Assembly (NCBI GenBank): GCA_037833965.1
Contig: AP031358.1
Span: 5,774,001-5,838,000, forward strand
DNA: 64,000 bases
Direction of reading: 5' to 3'
DNA from: Marchantia polymorpha subsp. ruderalis
Lineage: Eukaryota > Streptophyta > Marchantiopsida > Marchantiales > Marchantiaceae
Shown here: piece by piece, positions 26,637 to 40,750 of the stretch
Position numbering within the stretch: the first letter of the stretch is position 1
Layout of the letters: each line of letters opens with the position of its first letter
Program-made: the position numbers and the translations under genes
Notes under the pieces: model-generated
Seen by the model: only the letters and a program-made list of their open reading frames with translations
Told to the model about the DNA's origin: nothing
Databases searched by the model: none

Positions 26637-29600
26637 CTACAACATCTTCTCGAACTTGTCCAAGTTCTTCAACCTTCTCATACTGTTGAGAACCAGCACC
26701 AGGAAGATACCTGCAAGGGGCCAGATTCGAGCGCTTTAATGACCTTTCAATGTCTGTTCTACAGCTATCCCGACCTCGGAACAAGCTTCACGACATGGGC
26801 TGCTTCGTCTCTGTCTGTCTGTCAGTGCACGATGTGCGCCGAGTCGACGGATAGAAATTGCGAGACAAAGACGGATTGGTCCGGCTACTGCGACTGCTGA
26901 TATTTGGAGGGTGAAAGAACATCGACGAAGCTGGGAATAGCAAAAGTCGACTTACCAGTGCCCACGAATGGCGACAGCGCGATCGGTGTCATTCCTTCGG
27001 CGAGCATGAGGTTAACTCCGATATTTGCAAGACATGCGGCAACCACCACATTCATGGTGGCAGATTGCTGGATCGATGCTCTTCTGGCAGCCCTCTCGGC
27101 CTGTGCAGGATCGACAGAGACGAGAGTTCTTGTTGTCAGGTCACAAAGAATTCTACGGATCCAGGCAGCGAGTAAGGTGAAGAGTCGACGACCTCTGTTT
27201 ACACTGACATCGTCTGGGACGAACAGCAAAAGGCAGTAAAAGTCCTGTAAACCCTTCTGCTGATGCCAGTGCTTCACAAAGTGGGTCAGAAGGCTAAGTG
27301 ACGGGAAAATGTACCTCCAACACTCGGACACGAAGCTTGAAGTCCCCAGCTTCGAGCTTCTGAATGATTTCATCCATACGTTGAATTCTTAAAGGCATGG
27401 CCACTGCTGCATCTCTGGCCTGCGAATGCAAACGATCGAGTGAGTAATTAGTGTGAACAGGGCTCGGGTCAGGGACTGAATCCTGACATAAAGGCAAAGC
27501 CGATTAGTACGCTCGAACAGTCGTGGAAAACAGCAGTTCTGACTTTTGGATACTTCAGGCTAATCACTTGGCACGGTTTGTGAAGCATGCAAGCTACAGT
27601 CGTTCGGTCATCGAAGTAATGCAGGTAAAAGGACTTCCATCGAGTCCACTCCACTCGGATCTCAAGAAAGCTGCCCTCATGCTTAAACGCTTAGTGGTAC
27701 AGGTCAAGAAGAAGAAGCATGGCACACTGGGTTGGTCAGGTTCATACATCGGTTGCCTGTCGCTGCAGCTCTTGAACGATGTAGCGTCCATCACTCTGTT
27801 TGTCTCGAACGTCCAGCAACTCCTGTAGATTGCATAACAACCACGTAAATTTGCCTGGTTACATCCATCTTTTGAACTGACAGGCTCTTCATGTTTCTGC
27901 TAGCAGGTTGTTAGAGCGAGGTCAATCTTCACAATTCTCTAGTTCTTGCAGGTTATAATCCCACGTGATGCACTGGCTCTTGGGTAGCTTAACTACAATA
28001 TAATAATTGCGGTACTTCTGCTGTACGCTGCAGACGAATGTGGTCAACCTTCTCAAACTGGAAAGATAGTAGTTTTCTTTCCGGGCTACCACAGGAACAT
28101 TCATCTGGTCCATGACCCAATTTTTCTGCTTGCAGATTTGGCGCTTCCTGGGATGAGAACTGACTGGAACTTTGATGCTAGATTACCTGTGCATAAGGTG
28201 CAGCAATCTTCGCAAAGGACAAGTCTGGATCAAGAATGGTTCCTATGCCTGCACACAGAAAACAAAGTAAGTCTCTAATCCACGAGTTTGAAGAACGAAC
28301 TGGCGAACTTACTGACGAGAGATTCGCTGCCGAACAGCTTGTTCTCCACGTTATGTCATGGTCAACACAAATGCTACAAAACCTACGGTAGGTTCTTGAG
28401 GCTCTAAACTTAGCCTTCTCGGGACCCCGCTGAGCAAAGTAGACAGCAAGTGGTGCTCTGCTTGGCACAAATGAAAACATTGATTTGGGATCTTCAATGT
28501 ACAAATATTCAAAAGACGGGAGACACTGGTTTTTCCAACTAGAGAGAAGAGCCTCTTCACCTTCTAATGTAGAAAAGGCACGCAGAACGAACGTGAAGGT
28601 GGCAGGAAAGCGGAAAGGTTGGTCGATTGCAATGGCAAACAGATCCTGCATGATGCAACCTTCGGCATTAGCAACGTCATCGGAAAATAATTAGCGAACT
28701 ACTGCAGATGAAGGACTGATTCTAAAAACAGCTCACCTCGCCGATAGCTGAGAATGTGCTAGCCTGATCAGGTTTTTGGTTCATCAAGTTATCGAGGAAG
28801 AACTTCACCGTCTTCCGCACCTATAAGACCGAGAACATAGCATCAGCTTCAGGACGGGACCGTCTTTACTGACAGGAATACCAACAAATGAGGCATTTAA
28901 AGTAGGAGAAAGGCAAGTAGCATGACATGAACGAGGATCTACTGAAGGATATGAGGTTCAACGTGAGGCTTGAAGTCATGAATTCGAAAGCACGAGGCTG
29001 CTTGAAAAATTGCTCTTTTAGAGGGAGTCTCATGACACTTACAGGTCCCATGTCTCCAGTTGGTAGTAAAGCCCCCAAATCTATCAAGGCGTTGATAACC
29101 TGCAGAAGGCATACGCAAATAAACCTTAGCGACCTTTGACTCAGAAGTACTCACGTCACATGCGGACTTTGCAACAATGTTCTAAAACGCACCTTTTGGG
29201 CATCTTTCTCGTAGACTGCGTAAAACATCTCCAGTAGCTTCTCCCTTGTGAAAGACTTGATGTCACCCATCATCCCGAAATCGTAGTAAATAAGAGAACC
29301 ATCCGTATCGACAGCTAGATTTCCGGGATGTGGATCGGCATGGAAGAAACCAGTCTTCAGGATCTGCGGTTACATGATAGATACTTGAGGTTACTTGATG
29401 ATATTTGATTGACAGGATGGACAGGGAAAGACAGTAGTCTTTCCATGTAGATAACACAGATGATCTTGCAGTTCTATGCAGAAATTGTAGTCTACAACAA
29501 TAGCCTCGAAGTGGCTCTATCTGTGCGATAACTGAAGTTTTCCATATACAATTTACAGGGTCGTGTACAGGTAGAGTCTATTGCTTGAGTTTCGTAATCA

Positions 29601-32600
29601 GTTTTTGACAGTATACCTCGAACGTTGTGTTTTGAAAATCAATCATTGGACATGATTAGACTCATAGTAAAGTATCTACAATCCAAAAGATGTAACATCG
29701 GCTTTGCGGGGACAGTACATAGAATAGACACCATGACTTACTTGTATAAGGTAGGCCTCTATAGCTAGACGAGCAATTCGTCGTCTGTCAAAACCACCGG
29801 CATCAAGCTTGGCCACTTCATTTATCTTGATACCTGAGATCGTGGTTGTACCAATACATTAGTACTCTTTCCACAACTTAAGAGATGCATGTTTCAGCGT
29901 CGATAAGAAAGGTTTAGAACTAATGTTAAATTTCAGGATCCATTTGAATTCTCAGAGTAAGAGATACAGAACAATCGACCTTCATGGTTTACTTCGAGCA
30001 AGTACGTCACAGCAATGACTCTCTAAGCAACATGGCGCTAGCTGTTCTTTACATTTTTCAGGAAGAGACCCAGTGCGCACATCAATTTACGGCGAGGTTT
30101 GTTCTTATGCTCAAAGATTAAAATGGTCAAAGAAACTTAACGCTAGGAAATGTAGAAGAACCAAATAAGCAACTTCTATAGGAAGCAGAGTAGCAACACA
30201 TTACCTGGAACATACTCTAGGGTCAAGACCTTTCGTGAAGCATAGTCCCAGTAAATTTGCTGCCATCACATTCCACTCCGTGAGTAAGTTACAGGCAGTA
30301 ATGCGGAAGAAATTTCAAGACACTGATCGACGGGGGTTTTGTCGGAATTGAACAGAAACACTCAGCCCGCAGCGACGAACTTACCGGAACACGAGCCCAT
30401 TTTATGTTTCTAAAGTCTCTCCTAAACCTGTCGGCATTTCTTCCTTCATTGAGGTAATCGATCTCCTCGTACAATATTCTGCATTCAAGAAAATTTACAT
30501 TTGGTTTCGTGAAAGAAGTACACCACATGATGAACATCGTTATTTTCAGCTTGTGAGTACTACTCACATACTCATCTGAGCGCACTTCACGTTATCCGGA
30601 ACTTGAATAGACATGGTTGTATTGTGGGTCAGTGATGTGGTTTACTTATCTAGGTCCGCATTGACCTGGACACAAAGCCTTCACAGAAAGACCCCATTAT
30701 ACGACGCAAGTATTTCCCAGCTAAACGGAAATGGGAGTCTCTAGATTCGAGCTTACGTTTTGCATTCCTCGTATATCCCAAGCCAATCGCGAGTAGGTCC
30801 ACCCATCGATTCGCTATTCTGAAAGTATTCTGCTATTCGTTTCAAATTATCTGCACAGCATCAACCAGCACCAGGCAAGGTGTTAGAGGATCCCAGCCGA
30901 CGAATTGTGATTCTCGGTTCATGTATCCATTACACTGTGTTCAACCTTCAGACCAAATCCTTCGCAGGTCAAATCTCCACCCAAAGAGCATTCTCAGCTT
31001 TCTTATTGTATTTGAGGGTGGGCAGTGGCCTCACTTACCGAGATCAATATCGAACAGCTCCTTCAGTCCAGGTCTCTGAACTTTTACAGCAACTTTCTCT
31101 CCATTAAACAGTATAGCCCTGTGTACCTGTCAGTGGAGGGGCGAATGCGTACTAAACTTAGTCTTTAGTGAGAGAAGCATAGGTTTACATTCAAGCTTGA
31201 TCATTTCTCTTCAAGTTCTCCTTCTGGCATCCCTTATTTTCCCTTTTTGGAAATAGAACCGTATTGGCACCCGACTCCAATTCTTGGACAGAAACTTTAT
31301 GGGACAAGTAAAGAACCCACAAGACAATAAAATGATGATCACAGTTAGACTATTATTCTAGTCCACGCTCTAAACTCTGATGATGATTCTATACAAGGTT
31401 CTCTCAAGAGACAGTTTCTTCTTGGCAGATGACAGAAAACATCCTAGAGCAAAAATTACTCACTATGGCCTACAGCTCGCATCTTCACGTCTTCAGATAG
31501 TGGAGGAAGTTTTAGTAAATTGCTTGCTAGACAAGGATGAAAGGACAAACCTGTCCAAGGCTGGCAGCTGCGATCGGTTGTCTCTCAAATTGCATAAAAA
31601 GTTCATCAACCGGGGAACCCAACTCCTTCTCTATAAGAGCCATCGCCTTCTCTGGTGAAAATGCTGGAACTCGATCCTGCATTACCACATGTTCGCACTT
31701 CTTAGCAACCTAAACCCTTCTTAGCAGGATCTGGACACTTGCGGCGTTAGAAATCTTCACCTCGCAGCCATGTATGACAGCCAAGGTTAATCCTGGTTTC
31801 AGTCAACTTTCTTGAAAGGAAACAAGAATTGAGCAACTCATAAACGCCACTCAGACAGTCCAACCTTTACTTGGGATCAAGAGTCCAGAAAGAGATTGCC
31901 ATCTGCTAGGAGAAACCTCGATGCTGACCTAAAGAAACCTAAGACGTTTCGTTTGGCTCCAAGTTGAAGACATAGGATATTAAATCAAAATCTTGTTGTG
32001 GAGGATCATGAATTCCATGGCCCTGTGTACGTCAGAGATATTTTCCTTTACATTAAGATTCAATTACAAGGTCGATTTCCACTAAGTCCATAGACTGGAG
32101 TGCTTTGTTAGCCATCAGACAATGGACCGATGCCCCCCGAACATAACCAGGTACTACCACATCTGATATACTTGCTGCCATGCCCAACCTCTGGTAGTAA
32201 ATGAGTCATGATTTACATCCTTACCTGATGGAAATACATGGGAGGAACTATACTAGACGAACGGCTCACACTGAAACAGATGTATATGGTGTAATCAGCA
32301 TCCATGAATGAGTGAATGTTCAGAAGCTATCAAACTGTGCATATCAGACACCTCAAGAAAGCAGAGGTCAGAGCCATTTTGGTCACTCACCTGTAGTTTA
32401 GCGAGTTCCTCCACAAATTCGGCGGGGAAAAGATCAGATCTCGTTGATGAGAGCTGGCCAAGTTTAATAAATGTGGGCCCAAGCTGTAAGATACATTCTC
32501 GCACCCACGACGCTGTTGCTCGTCTCCTTGCTTTCTGCAGAAACCCGACTACGGTCAATGGGGTTCAATGACTGTAGGTAAAGAGGACGAAGTCTACGTG

Positions 32601-34651
32601 ACGATTTATGAACCACAACAAATACAGTTTCCTTCTAAAATAGATCTAGACCTTCTTGATTAAAAGGAACGAAAAATTCATATGTTTTTTGCCTTGTCAA
32701 TTTTTTCCTGCCAGTAGCAATGAACAGAGTGCCACTCACCTGTCTCTCCTCATTGAAACCACCGATGTAGGTCCACTTGGCGTCGAGCAGAAAAACTCGG
32801 GCTCTCAGCTGGAGAACAAAGCTCCAGATATCGATGGTCCTCTGTACAGGACTGTAATTATCCTTGGCCCAGCTAAAGCCTTCATCAGATGGTAGGATTC
32901 GCAAGTCTGAATCGATCACAGGCAGCTCTACAGGAGGCCGCCTCGTAATTCTAGTTCTGCTTGGGACTTGAGTGATTGCCGTGGTGCTTCTCCCGTTCAA
33001 TCGCTCTGCAGGTGAGTCAGTTTCGCGAAGTAAGACAGCTCCATTAGCTGCTGCTCTTCGAGTAGTAACATTTGCTGCACCGTTTCCGGCTGAGGGTCTG
33101 CTGGACTGTACGCTGAAGGCGTCGGGGCCAGGCCTGTCTGGCAGTAGAGTCTCCCTAAATTTCTCTTTTCTACTCTTTTCCACTCCATTTAGTGCTGATA
33201 AGGGTAAGCCTGCACATGCACACGAACAGGCATTAGTCTCTGGAAAAACAACAAGTCCACGATGAGTTCTGGATCTTGTGCTGCAGACAGATCACGTCTC
33301 ACGTCATTTTGTCCTTCTCCCGGATGATTTCGTTGCCACCGTCGCAGCTTAAAATCTGGCGAGAACTGGAATGCTCAACTTCCAGCCCTGAAGAACACTG
33401 ACCCTGAGAATCGCAGGTGAAGCTGGATCGGGGAAAGTTTGAACAATATTGAGCTTCCGCGTACACATTCTACGAGTTCCCTCCATACACTACATGAAGC
33501 TCCTACGAGAAGAGAAGGGTGCCGTTCAGAGGGTTTCCCTCTCGATTGGCATAAGAAAGCAGCACCGACTGTTCAATCATGTGAAACAGTACGTGTGACC
33601 AAAATCGGTTGATAAAAACGCCAAAGACTCTGGTTCCTAGTCAGAAAAGTCAGAGTGAAAATTTCGAGGCTGATTCTGGATTTCAATTCAGTGCGCACGG
33701 AGCTGAAGTGTCTACGTCAAAAACAACTCTCCGACATCTTGAAATTCCAAATTGCAAACTACCGTCTTCCAAAATTCGTCCACATGGGCCCGGAATTTGA
33801 CCATCCCACAAGTATCACACGTGATCATCGAGATGAGAAGTCTCGCGAACATGAAACGGCCATGCGGGTCAGATAATTGCCCATTCAAACCAGAAGTAAA
33901 GAGTGCAGAGCAACATTTCACTAGAATAGGCTACAGCTCTACTGACACACTCTGATGATTCCGAAATTCGCAATTCTGATCTTCACCAATAACGTAAAGC
34001 TCAACAGGGGCTTACCTGACAGAACCAGCTCCATCACGGAACTGTCTGCTTTGTAAAAGCCAGATGGACAGCAACCCGAAGAATTTGCGAAATTACATAA
34101 GATAGTTGAATTTGAAATTGAAATGAAAGTATCTAATAAATTGAACATGTAGTTTTAAGGCATGAAGAAACAACCGATAGGAATTCATTTAAGGCTAAAG
34201 CGCTACAACATTCCCTCACACGTTCTCCGAACTCGGCCGGCTGTGAGGATGCCGTGCTAAGTCCCACCTTTATGCTCTTTCTCTGGTATAATAAGAATGA
34301 GTGAAGAATGAATTTAGTGACAGAATTTTGATAATTCAGAACTTAATTTATATGTTTCCGCTCACCGTTTGCGGACGAGCTGCTGGAGCTGACAAAGCTG
34401 CTGGTTCTCGCCGTGCGCTTGATAGCTTCTTCGATGGGTACCATCCTAGAATTCCCGTCACCCCCATTACCGATGGCGTTCCTGATTCTAAAGTCTCTGA
34501 CTCCTTTCCTCGAGCTACACCCGGGGCCTGCATTATCACCGAATTTCGCGCATCCGAGTCTCGAATCTCTGAACTCTTCCAATTTCTGTACACGGCACAA
34601 TCCTCCGAGCGACGACGACGAGCCCACCAACGACTCTGCCAAGCCGGCCAT
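26637..34651 (-). CDS. ABC1K7/8: Plastid ABC1-family atypical kinase, ABC1K7/ABC1K8 type (18 exons)
   Basis: Exons (- strand): 34651-34366, 33209-32740, 32534-32391, 31676-31551, 31126-31039, 30850-30757, 30478-30385, 30259-30205, 29833-29742, 29363-29193, 29099-29043, 28820-28737, 28645-28561, 28248-28187, 27822-27748, 27419-27315, 27100-26956, 26710-26637. All junctions are GT-AG with matching phases, giving 768 codons plus TAG. The ATG at 34651 is the first after an in-frame TAA (34786-34784). Residues 1 to ~180 are Ser/Arg-rich and unconserved, as expected of a chloroplast transit peptide. ABC1 landmarks follow: [18 protein letters not shown] (276-279), the AAAS loop replacing the P-loop (336-339), VAVKVQRPG with Lys 357, [20 protein letters not shown], catalytic HADPHPGN (491-498), metal-binding DFG (511-513), [20 protein letters not shown], and a hydrophobic C-terminus ending LDKFEKML. 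In Arabidopsis, ABC1K7 (SIA1) and ABC1K8 (OSA1) are chloroplast proteins tied to oxidative stress, lipid and iron responses. The gene looks intact. Assignment between K7 and K8 is not possible from sequence alone. Confidence 0.95.
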
Positions 34652-35100
34652 CGCGAATCTCGCGCGCTCCAATTCGAGAATCGATCGTCCGCTTCTTCGC
34701 TGCAGATCGTCGTTGCTCGATTGCTCGGGCCTCTGATTCTTCCTCGCCTTCTGCAGCGATTGCGGGCGAACAGAGTGCCCGATTTATACGACCCCCATCT
34801 CGCGGCCCGAATCGGACCTCGTTGTCCACTCCCCTGACGCAAATATCTGCACCACCACGGCCGTGGATATTTTCCGGTCTCGAGGGATTCCGGCCTACGA
34901 GAACCTCAGGCAGAGCCGACGTCCCGTTTACGGCCCAGAACGAAACAGGCCGCCCCGAATTGCGGTCACACATATTCTGCCCGGCCGCCGCCGCTTCAGG
35001 TCGGAATTCCGCGTTTCCAGCCGCCGGCACCCGTGTCCGGTCAAACTCTCTTCCTCGTGTATTTTGTCAAGACGGAACATCTCGTGCACTCGAAAATTAT
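34652..35100 (-). promoter_or_regulatory. Probable 5' leader and proximal promoter of the ABC1K gene
   Basis: GC-rich DNA immediately upstream of the start codon contrasts with the AT-rich stretch beyond about 35100. An in-frame TAA at 34786-34784 closes the frame upstream of the ATG. Long overlapping frames here (for example 34842-34348 and 35030-34536, minus) are out of frame with the kinase and show no domain. The transcription start cannot be set from sequence. Confidence 0.5.
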
Positions 35101-35719
35101 CATTTAAAAAATAAAATTAAAAATCACATCTTGGTTATATTCCGCTGCCTTCTTCGCTGTTTTTTCTGGATGTTCAGTAAGACTTAATAAAACCAATAAT
35201 TTATTCTTTTACAGTGTCAGATTTATAATACACACGCATTTCTCTGATCAATATTCGAATATTAAACAAATTTATATCTTTTCATGAATTAATTTTCAAT
35301 ACCATGAATATTAAATTAAATTGGATTAAATAATATTGGATATTAAACTTTAATTACATAAATATAATTGAATGAAAATAATTAAGCTGTTTATATAGAA
35401 CTAAGACGATTGCGCGTGTGTCTGCTATCCATCTCTTATTAGTTTCAATGGTACAGCTGACGGGGAAAATTGGGGTTTACCTCAAGCTTTGAGATTAATC
35501 CTAGACTTAATCACTTTCATAATAACGCGATAACCACCATGGGTTTCTATTCCGCGCTATTCCAGTGCCTTCCTTCGATCCGGTGGCGTCCACACTTCCC
35601 GTTCCTGCGCTGAAATAGTGTCGATGTGCAGACAACGTGGCCCGTTCAGAGACCGTCAATTTCGAAACAATCGACTCTGAGGATGACTCTAATCACAGCA
35701 CCTTCTCTGCCCCTCGCTT

Positions 35720-35777
35720 AGTGATTACTAATCACTAACCCTTCATTTACTACATACTAATCACTGATTAGTATGTA
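35720..35777. promoter_or_regulatory. Two adjacent near-perfect palindromes
   Basis: AGTGATTA-C-TAATCACT (35720-35736) is a perfect 8-bp-arm palindrome. The second has arms TACATACTAATCA (35751-35763) and TGATTAGTATGTA (35765-35777) around a single C. Both share the core ACTAATCACT and its complement. They lie about 1.1 kb upstream of the ABC1K start codon. A dimeric DNA-binding factor site or a small foldback remnant are both plausible. Confidence 0.5.
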
Positions 35778-36047
35778 CGGCGGTATTTCTCCCATTTTGT
35801 CCCATCCCAGTACAATTGCACTGGCGCCGGACAAACCTTCAATTCGGGCAGGGTCCAAAAAATCACAGCAGGCAAGAGATGTTCGTTCACGTGTCAATCC
35901 ACCGGCCATCCAACATCCCATTTATCCATCCAAACGTCTATGCATCCATCCACGAGGTCAGGCCCTACGGTGAATCTAGCTTAAGGTCTGTCTGACTTCG
36001 GGCCCGAAGAGGAAATGTCCATTCATGTATCTCATGGACGGACGAAC

Positions 36048-36071
36048 GGACGGACGTTAAGACGTCCGTCC
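36048..36071. repeat. GGACGGACGT hairpin
   Basis: The arms GGACGGACGT (36048-36057) and ACGTCCGTCC (36062-36071) are exact reverse complements around the loop TAAG. Further GGAC and GTCC repeats flank it. Confidence 0.7.
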
Positions 36072-36950
36072 AGACGTCGCGGGTAGAACTGCGTTGCCCG
36101 GGAGGAAGAGAGAGAGAGACTAGAAGGGGGCAGAGAAGAACGTTGCCACCCGAGGGTGGACTTTTCTCGAAGGCGTGGCGTTCGTTGTCTGCACGTAACG
36201 GACTTTGTGATCCCGCCTCCCGGTGCTCTCGCTCGCTGGCGCCGGCGTTTGCGTGGATCGTTCGACGCCACCACCCCTACCGTCTCTCCCAACCCCCTCG
36301 TCGTCCTTCCGTGCGCTCTCCTTATTACGAGGGCTTCACGCAAGATCTCCTGAGCTCTGCCATCCGTTAGATCTTGAATCGGACCGCTCAGAAAGAGTCA
36401 CGTAGGACAAATCCAGTCTCATCCTCTGTGGTCTTCGGGGTTCGATATTCCTAACGTGACCTGATTGTGGAGAAACCTTATCCGTCGGATTCTCATCGTG
36501 CGGATGTGTCGTCGTCGTCGTCAATGGAGACGTACGTATTTAATTTTGTACATTCTGATGTCTTTCTTCCTTCCCCACACTTGGCCTATACGCAAGCATT
36601 CGACTGTTCCGTCGTTGGATGCGCCATGTTGCATCGACGGCCCATGTTTTTTGGGGTCTCATAGGCCAGAAATTCGACCTACCATGCCATGCGTGCCATG
36701 GGGGCCATGCTCCGTAGTCAGTTTGTCCTTCTTTGGACCAACATGGAGAGAACTAACGGTATGACGAGTTGTGTGACTTCATTATTTTCTCGCCATTGGC
36801 CAACATGTTCATGTTTCTGTAAAGTACACAGTTCCTTCCGCTGATCACTTATGAGTATACTTTTGTTTGGATTCACAAATTCGCAAGATGCAGAATGTTT
36901 TTTTGCATCCATTGAATTGCATGTCATATTTAATTGCATGGAAAGAAAGG

Positions 36951-39812
36951 TCCGGATTTGGAGACAAGTGGTGTACTAGTGGTACTTGTTTCTGATTTTT
37001 CAGATCCTAGAGTAAATCAGTACCCAAAAAAATAGCTTCGTCAATACTCACGTGTATGACTCATTAGTAGTAGACTGCCCCATGTTACACTTTTGATTTC
37101 ATTCATGTAGGATATTATTTGTTCTTTTTGTTATTCTAATTTCTGTTGTTTAAGATTAGATTATATACATTAGATGAAGGACTAGAATATCATTAACTTT
37201 AGATGGCTGTCAGCATAATACTTTAACCCATAGATGGTGTAATTCCAGGGGTAGCTTAGCACTGATATTTAATTCATTTAGCACATTCTCTACTCTTGGT
37301 AATCACTGGCTCACCAATACAGTTCATCCTAACTTGCTTCCTACTTTCCTTGCAAGTGCTCTAACACATAAGTTTGCCAAAATCTTCACAAAACATAAGT
37401 TCTAAGGAACTTAAATCAAAAAAATTTAACCTTTATAATATTAAAAAGTACATGTGAGCATCATTTTGAACTCACAATGACCCTACTAGTTTTTCATACA
37501 TTATGGGTTATGTTGCCAATAGTTGAAAAGCAATAATTCCCAATTTTTGTTCCATTGTTATCTAAGTTCAAATTTTTGAGATCTTTTAAAACAACAATTA
37601 GGATTTCATTGTTTTTTTAAGATTATTTCCTCAAATGATATAAATTCTTTGACTTTTCATTCCTTAATTTTTTTTTACTTGATGAATAGGTCAAACTGAC
37701 TTATGTACGATCTATGTTACATAAAAAATTGTAATATATTTCAAAGTCTACATGATTTTAGTGCAGGAGATTGTATAAGAATTAAATTTCAACCAAAACA
37801 TACCTATATTTTTTGCTAAATTGCAATGTTTGATATTTTGAAACAAAGATATATTAAAGATTTTAGTCATGCAAACACTCAGTAATTTTCTTGGAGCAAA
37901 TTTTATATTCTTTGTCATATTTATGAATTTTAAAAAAATACATTTCTTGATTAAAAATTTGAATTAAATCATATATGAGGATTAAATATATGGTTGGAAA
38001 ATTTTTTTATCAAAAAAAAATTTATGTTCAATAAATATAAAATCAATCAAAAATCATAAATTTTTTAGTTAATAAGTCATATAGATTTACACAAAATAAA
38101 TATCAAGACATATTTTTATATTTTATATGTTATTGAATAGATCACAAATATTTTATTCAATGTTTTTTATGCAATTTTATTATGAATTAATTTTTTAATC
38201 GATTATAATATATTTATAAAAAATATCTTGATTTTTTTAAACAAAAAATTTTGTATTCTTTTGAAATATGCATGCGAAAAAATAAAATTAATGGTAAAAT
38301 TGATCACAAATAGCATCAAATATATATATTTTTTAGAGTTATCAAAAATTATGAAAAGGTAATAATCATCAAGTATTAAATTAATTATCTTATATTTTTT
38401 TACAAAAATAATATTTTTTAAATTTAAATTTATTTTATGTTATATTTTTAAAATGATAATCAAACAGTATGAAAATTAGTATATAAATATGTATATTCAG
38501 TTGAAATGTCTTACAAATATACATCATGTAAGTTTTTTTATTGATTTGTACAAACCTATTTGATTAGTCGATGATTGTAATGCCCATATATTCATGTAGT
38601 TAAATTTCTAATATAAAATGATGTAAATATACAAATAAATATATTGAAATTCATGTGCAATACAAAGAATCTTACTTTTTTTTGTTATACATAATCTTTA
38701 GCTTAATTTTTACATTTTTTATATGGTAATATCTCTACAAAATGTTTATATTGCAAAATAGTAATAGATTTTTTATTAAATTGCATGTTTAAGCATATAT
38801 ATACCTTTTATGTTCACTACCAGTTATTGAAAATAAGATGATAACATGTTTAAGCTCTTGATTTTTTTATAGAAATATTTTTTGGAAAGAAAAATAATAA
38901 TAAGGTAAAAAATGATTTCATCTTATTGACATTGACAAAATGTATTAACTTCCACAAAATTGGATAAATTTTGTGATAAAAAAATGATAATAAAAATTCA
39001 AAAAATGTATTTGTATGAAATTGTATGTGTGATTATCAAACATTATCAAAACTAAGTAAAAATGACATGATATTATAAACAATACTCAATATAAGACTCT
39101 TGTAGTGTTTTTTTCTCAATTTTTGATCATTTTATTGGTAACAATTTAAGATTATCATTTTGATGATAGCTTTGTGAAAATAATAATGATCTCTAGTTGG
39201 CTAAAATTAAAATAGAGGTTACTCAAGATAAAGATGTAGTTGTATCTCTAGTTGTCATGTTAATATTCAGTGTGTTTGGTAGGTAGAAAGTAAGTGTGTT
39301 AGGGGGTCTTTACAAAAGCAAGGGTCAAGTACTGTTAGTGAAATCTCACTTTTACATGAAGAAGAACTTCATTATCTTCAAAATGGGTACTCTCTAGCTT
39401 TAAAAATGTCAGAAGATCAAGTACTACAACGAAGTCTCATTTTAAATGCTTGATGACTTGGCGCTAAGTTAGCATCTATGTGAAGGGTAATAAATGCAAT
39501 TCAGGAGCCATATTCCAAGATCACCTCTCGAGATTTCTTAGTAATTTGGGACGGAGTACCATGTGAGTCTCATTAAATTTTTGTTGTTTTTCCTCTGACG
39601 TGGAGAGTAGGATTGTAATATGATATGTTATTTTGCTCGAGCAAATGGGCGGCAATACTCTTGGCGTAGGTAGAAGAAGGAAAATTTTTCGTTGAGAGAA
39701 TTGATGTAGTTGGAAAAAAATAAAGAAGTACTTCTGTGTGTAGAAGGCGAACGAGTATCAAAAGGAGTCGTCAAGCAATCATCAATCAAATTATTCTTTC
39801 AAGGAAGACATC
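36951..39812. other. AT-rich desert
   Basis: About 2.3 kb (36950-39250) is strongly AT-rich, followed by about 550 bases of milder composition before the trihelix-like gene. I see no coding capacity, RNA gene or intact repeat. AGTGTGTTTGGTAGG near 39271 resembles termini of PIF/Tourist elements, but no matching right end was found. Confidence 0.4.
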
Positions 39813-40750
39813 ATGGATAATTTTTCGTCTGGGAGATCAATGCCTCAAAATGATCAGATGGACAGATCAAGCAGTCTTGCTGCATCTGACAAATTGCTTG
39901 ATTCTCAGTCCAAAGATTTAGACTCTGAAATTCAATTTTGGAGCTTATTGTATGGGCAATTTTCACAGCAACTTCATACAGGGACAAGGAATGAGAATGC
40001 ATCGTTCAACTTCTGGTGGAGTCAGCCATCGCCAACGGTTAGGTGTATTCCTGCCTTGGAAACGAGAGTTACGTCAAATCTTCTTTTATTCGCAAAAGCT
40101 TCATTTCAAGAATCACATTGCGAGAACATACAACAATCAACGGAACGTGACATGAGAGTTCACATTCGTCAGAGAGTTTTGGAGGAAGACAACCTGGAGG
40201 AGCAAGCACTTACTTTGAAAAGACAATACGAAAATACGGAAGGTTCACAAAGAGGAAAGAAGCGAAATACTTCCAAAATGATGAGGTACAATAAGAAGAA
40301 GGCGAAGCAGGTGGTGGCTTTGAACGAAGATGACAATGATGATTTATACATCAGGGTTCCATGGACTGACGAACAGAAAAGAAATTTGATTTCACTGAAA
40401 TAGGAGATGGAACTGGAATTTCAAGCAGGCTTCGGCAAGCAAGGTAATTTCAAACTCTTATCCTTATCATTCATTTGCACTCACAGACATTTGAATTGGA
40501 TTTTGGATTGTATCAACTTGGCACGCAGATTATCTTGACGTTATTTGAGCCTTGATTTTGTAAAGACCTTCATAAATGGTATCGGTTGATAAGTCATAGA
40601 TATGTCTGGTGCTCCCCATTCTTCACTATTTCCTCTGTTACATCATTCAGGAAGTTTGTTAAAAACGTAGGACACTATACAGCTTTTGATTGCGAGGGAG
40701 CAATCGAGTTCTTTATTGTTAAAAAATTCCTCAACAGTACTGTTGTGTGC

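Larger units (their letters stand above)
35101..36950. other. Intergenic region upstream of ABC1K with strong palindromes
   Basis: AT-rich at 35101-35400, then balanced to GC-rich. It holds adjacent palindromes at 35720-35777, a GGACGGACGT hairpin at 36048-36071 and a GA run near 36106-36120. Plus and minus frames at 36030-36760 are short and carry no motif. A divergent plus-strand gene could start here, but none is visible downstream. Confidence 0.4.

Noticed and set aside
34348..34842. 164-codon minus-strand frame as the N-terminus of the kinase
   Set aside because: It is out of phase with exon 2. The frame from ATG 34651 joins exon 2 in phase and is preceded by an in-frame stop.
39271..39285. 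AGTGTGTTTGGTAGG as the left terminus of the Harbinger element
   Set aside because: It resembles PIF/Tourist ends, but I found no inverted partner or 3-bp duplication to the right of the nuclease.
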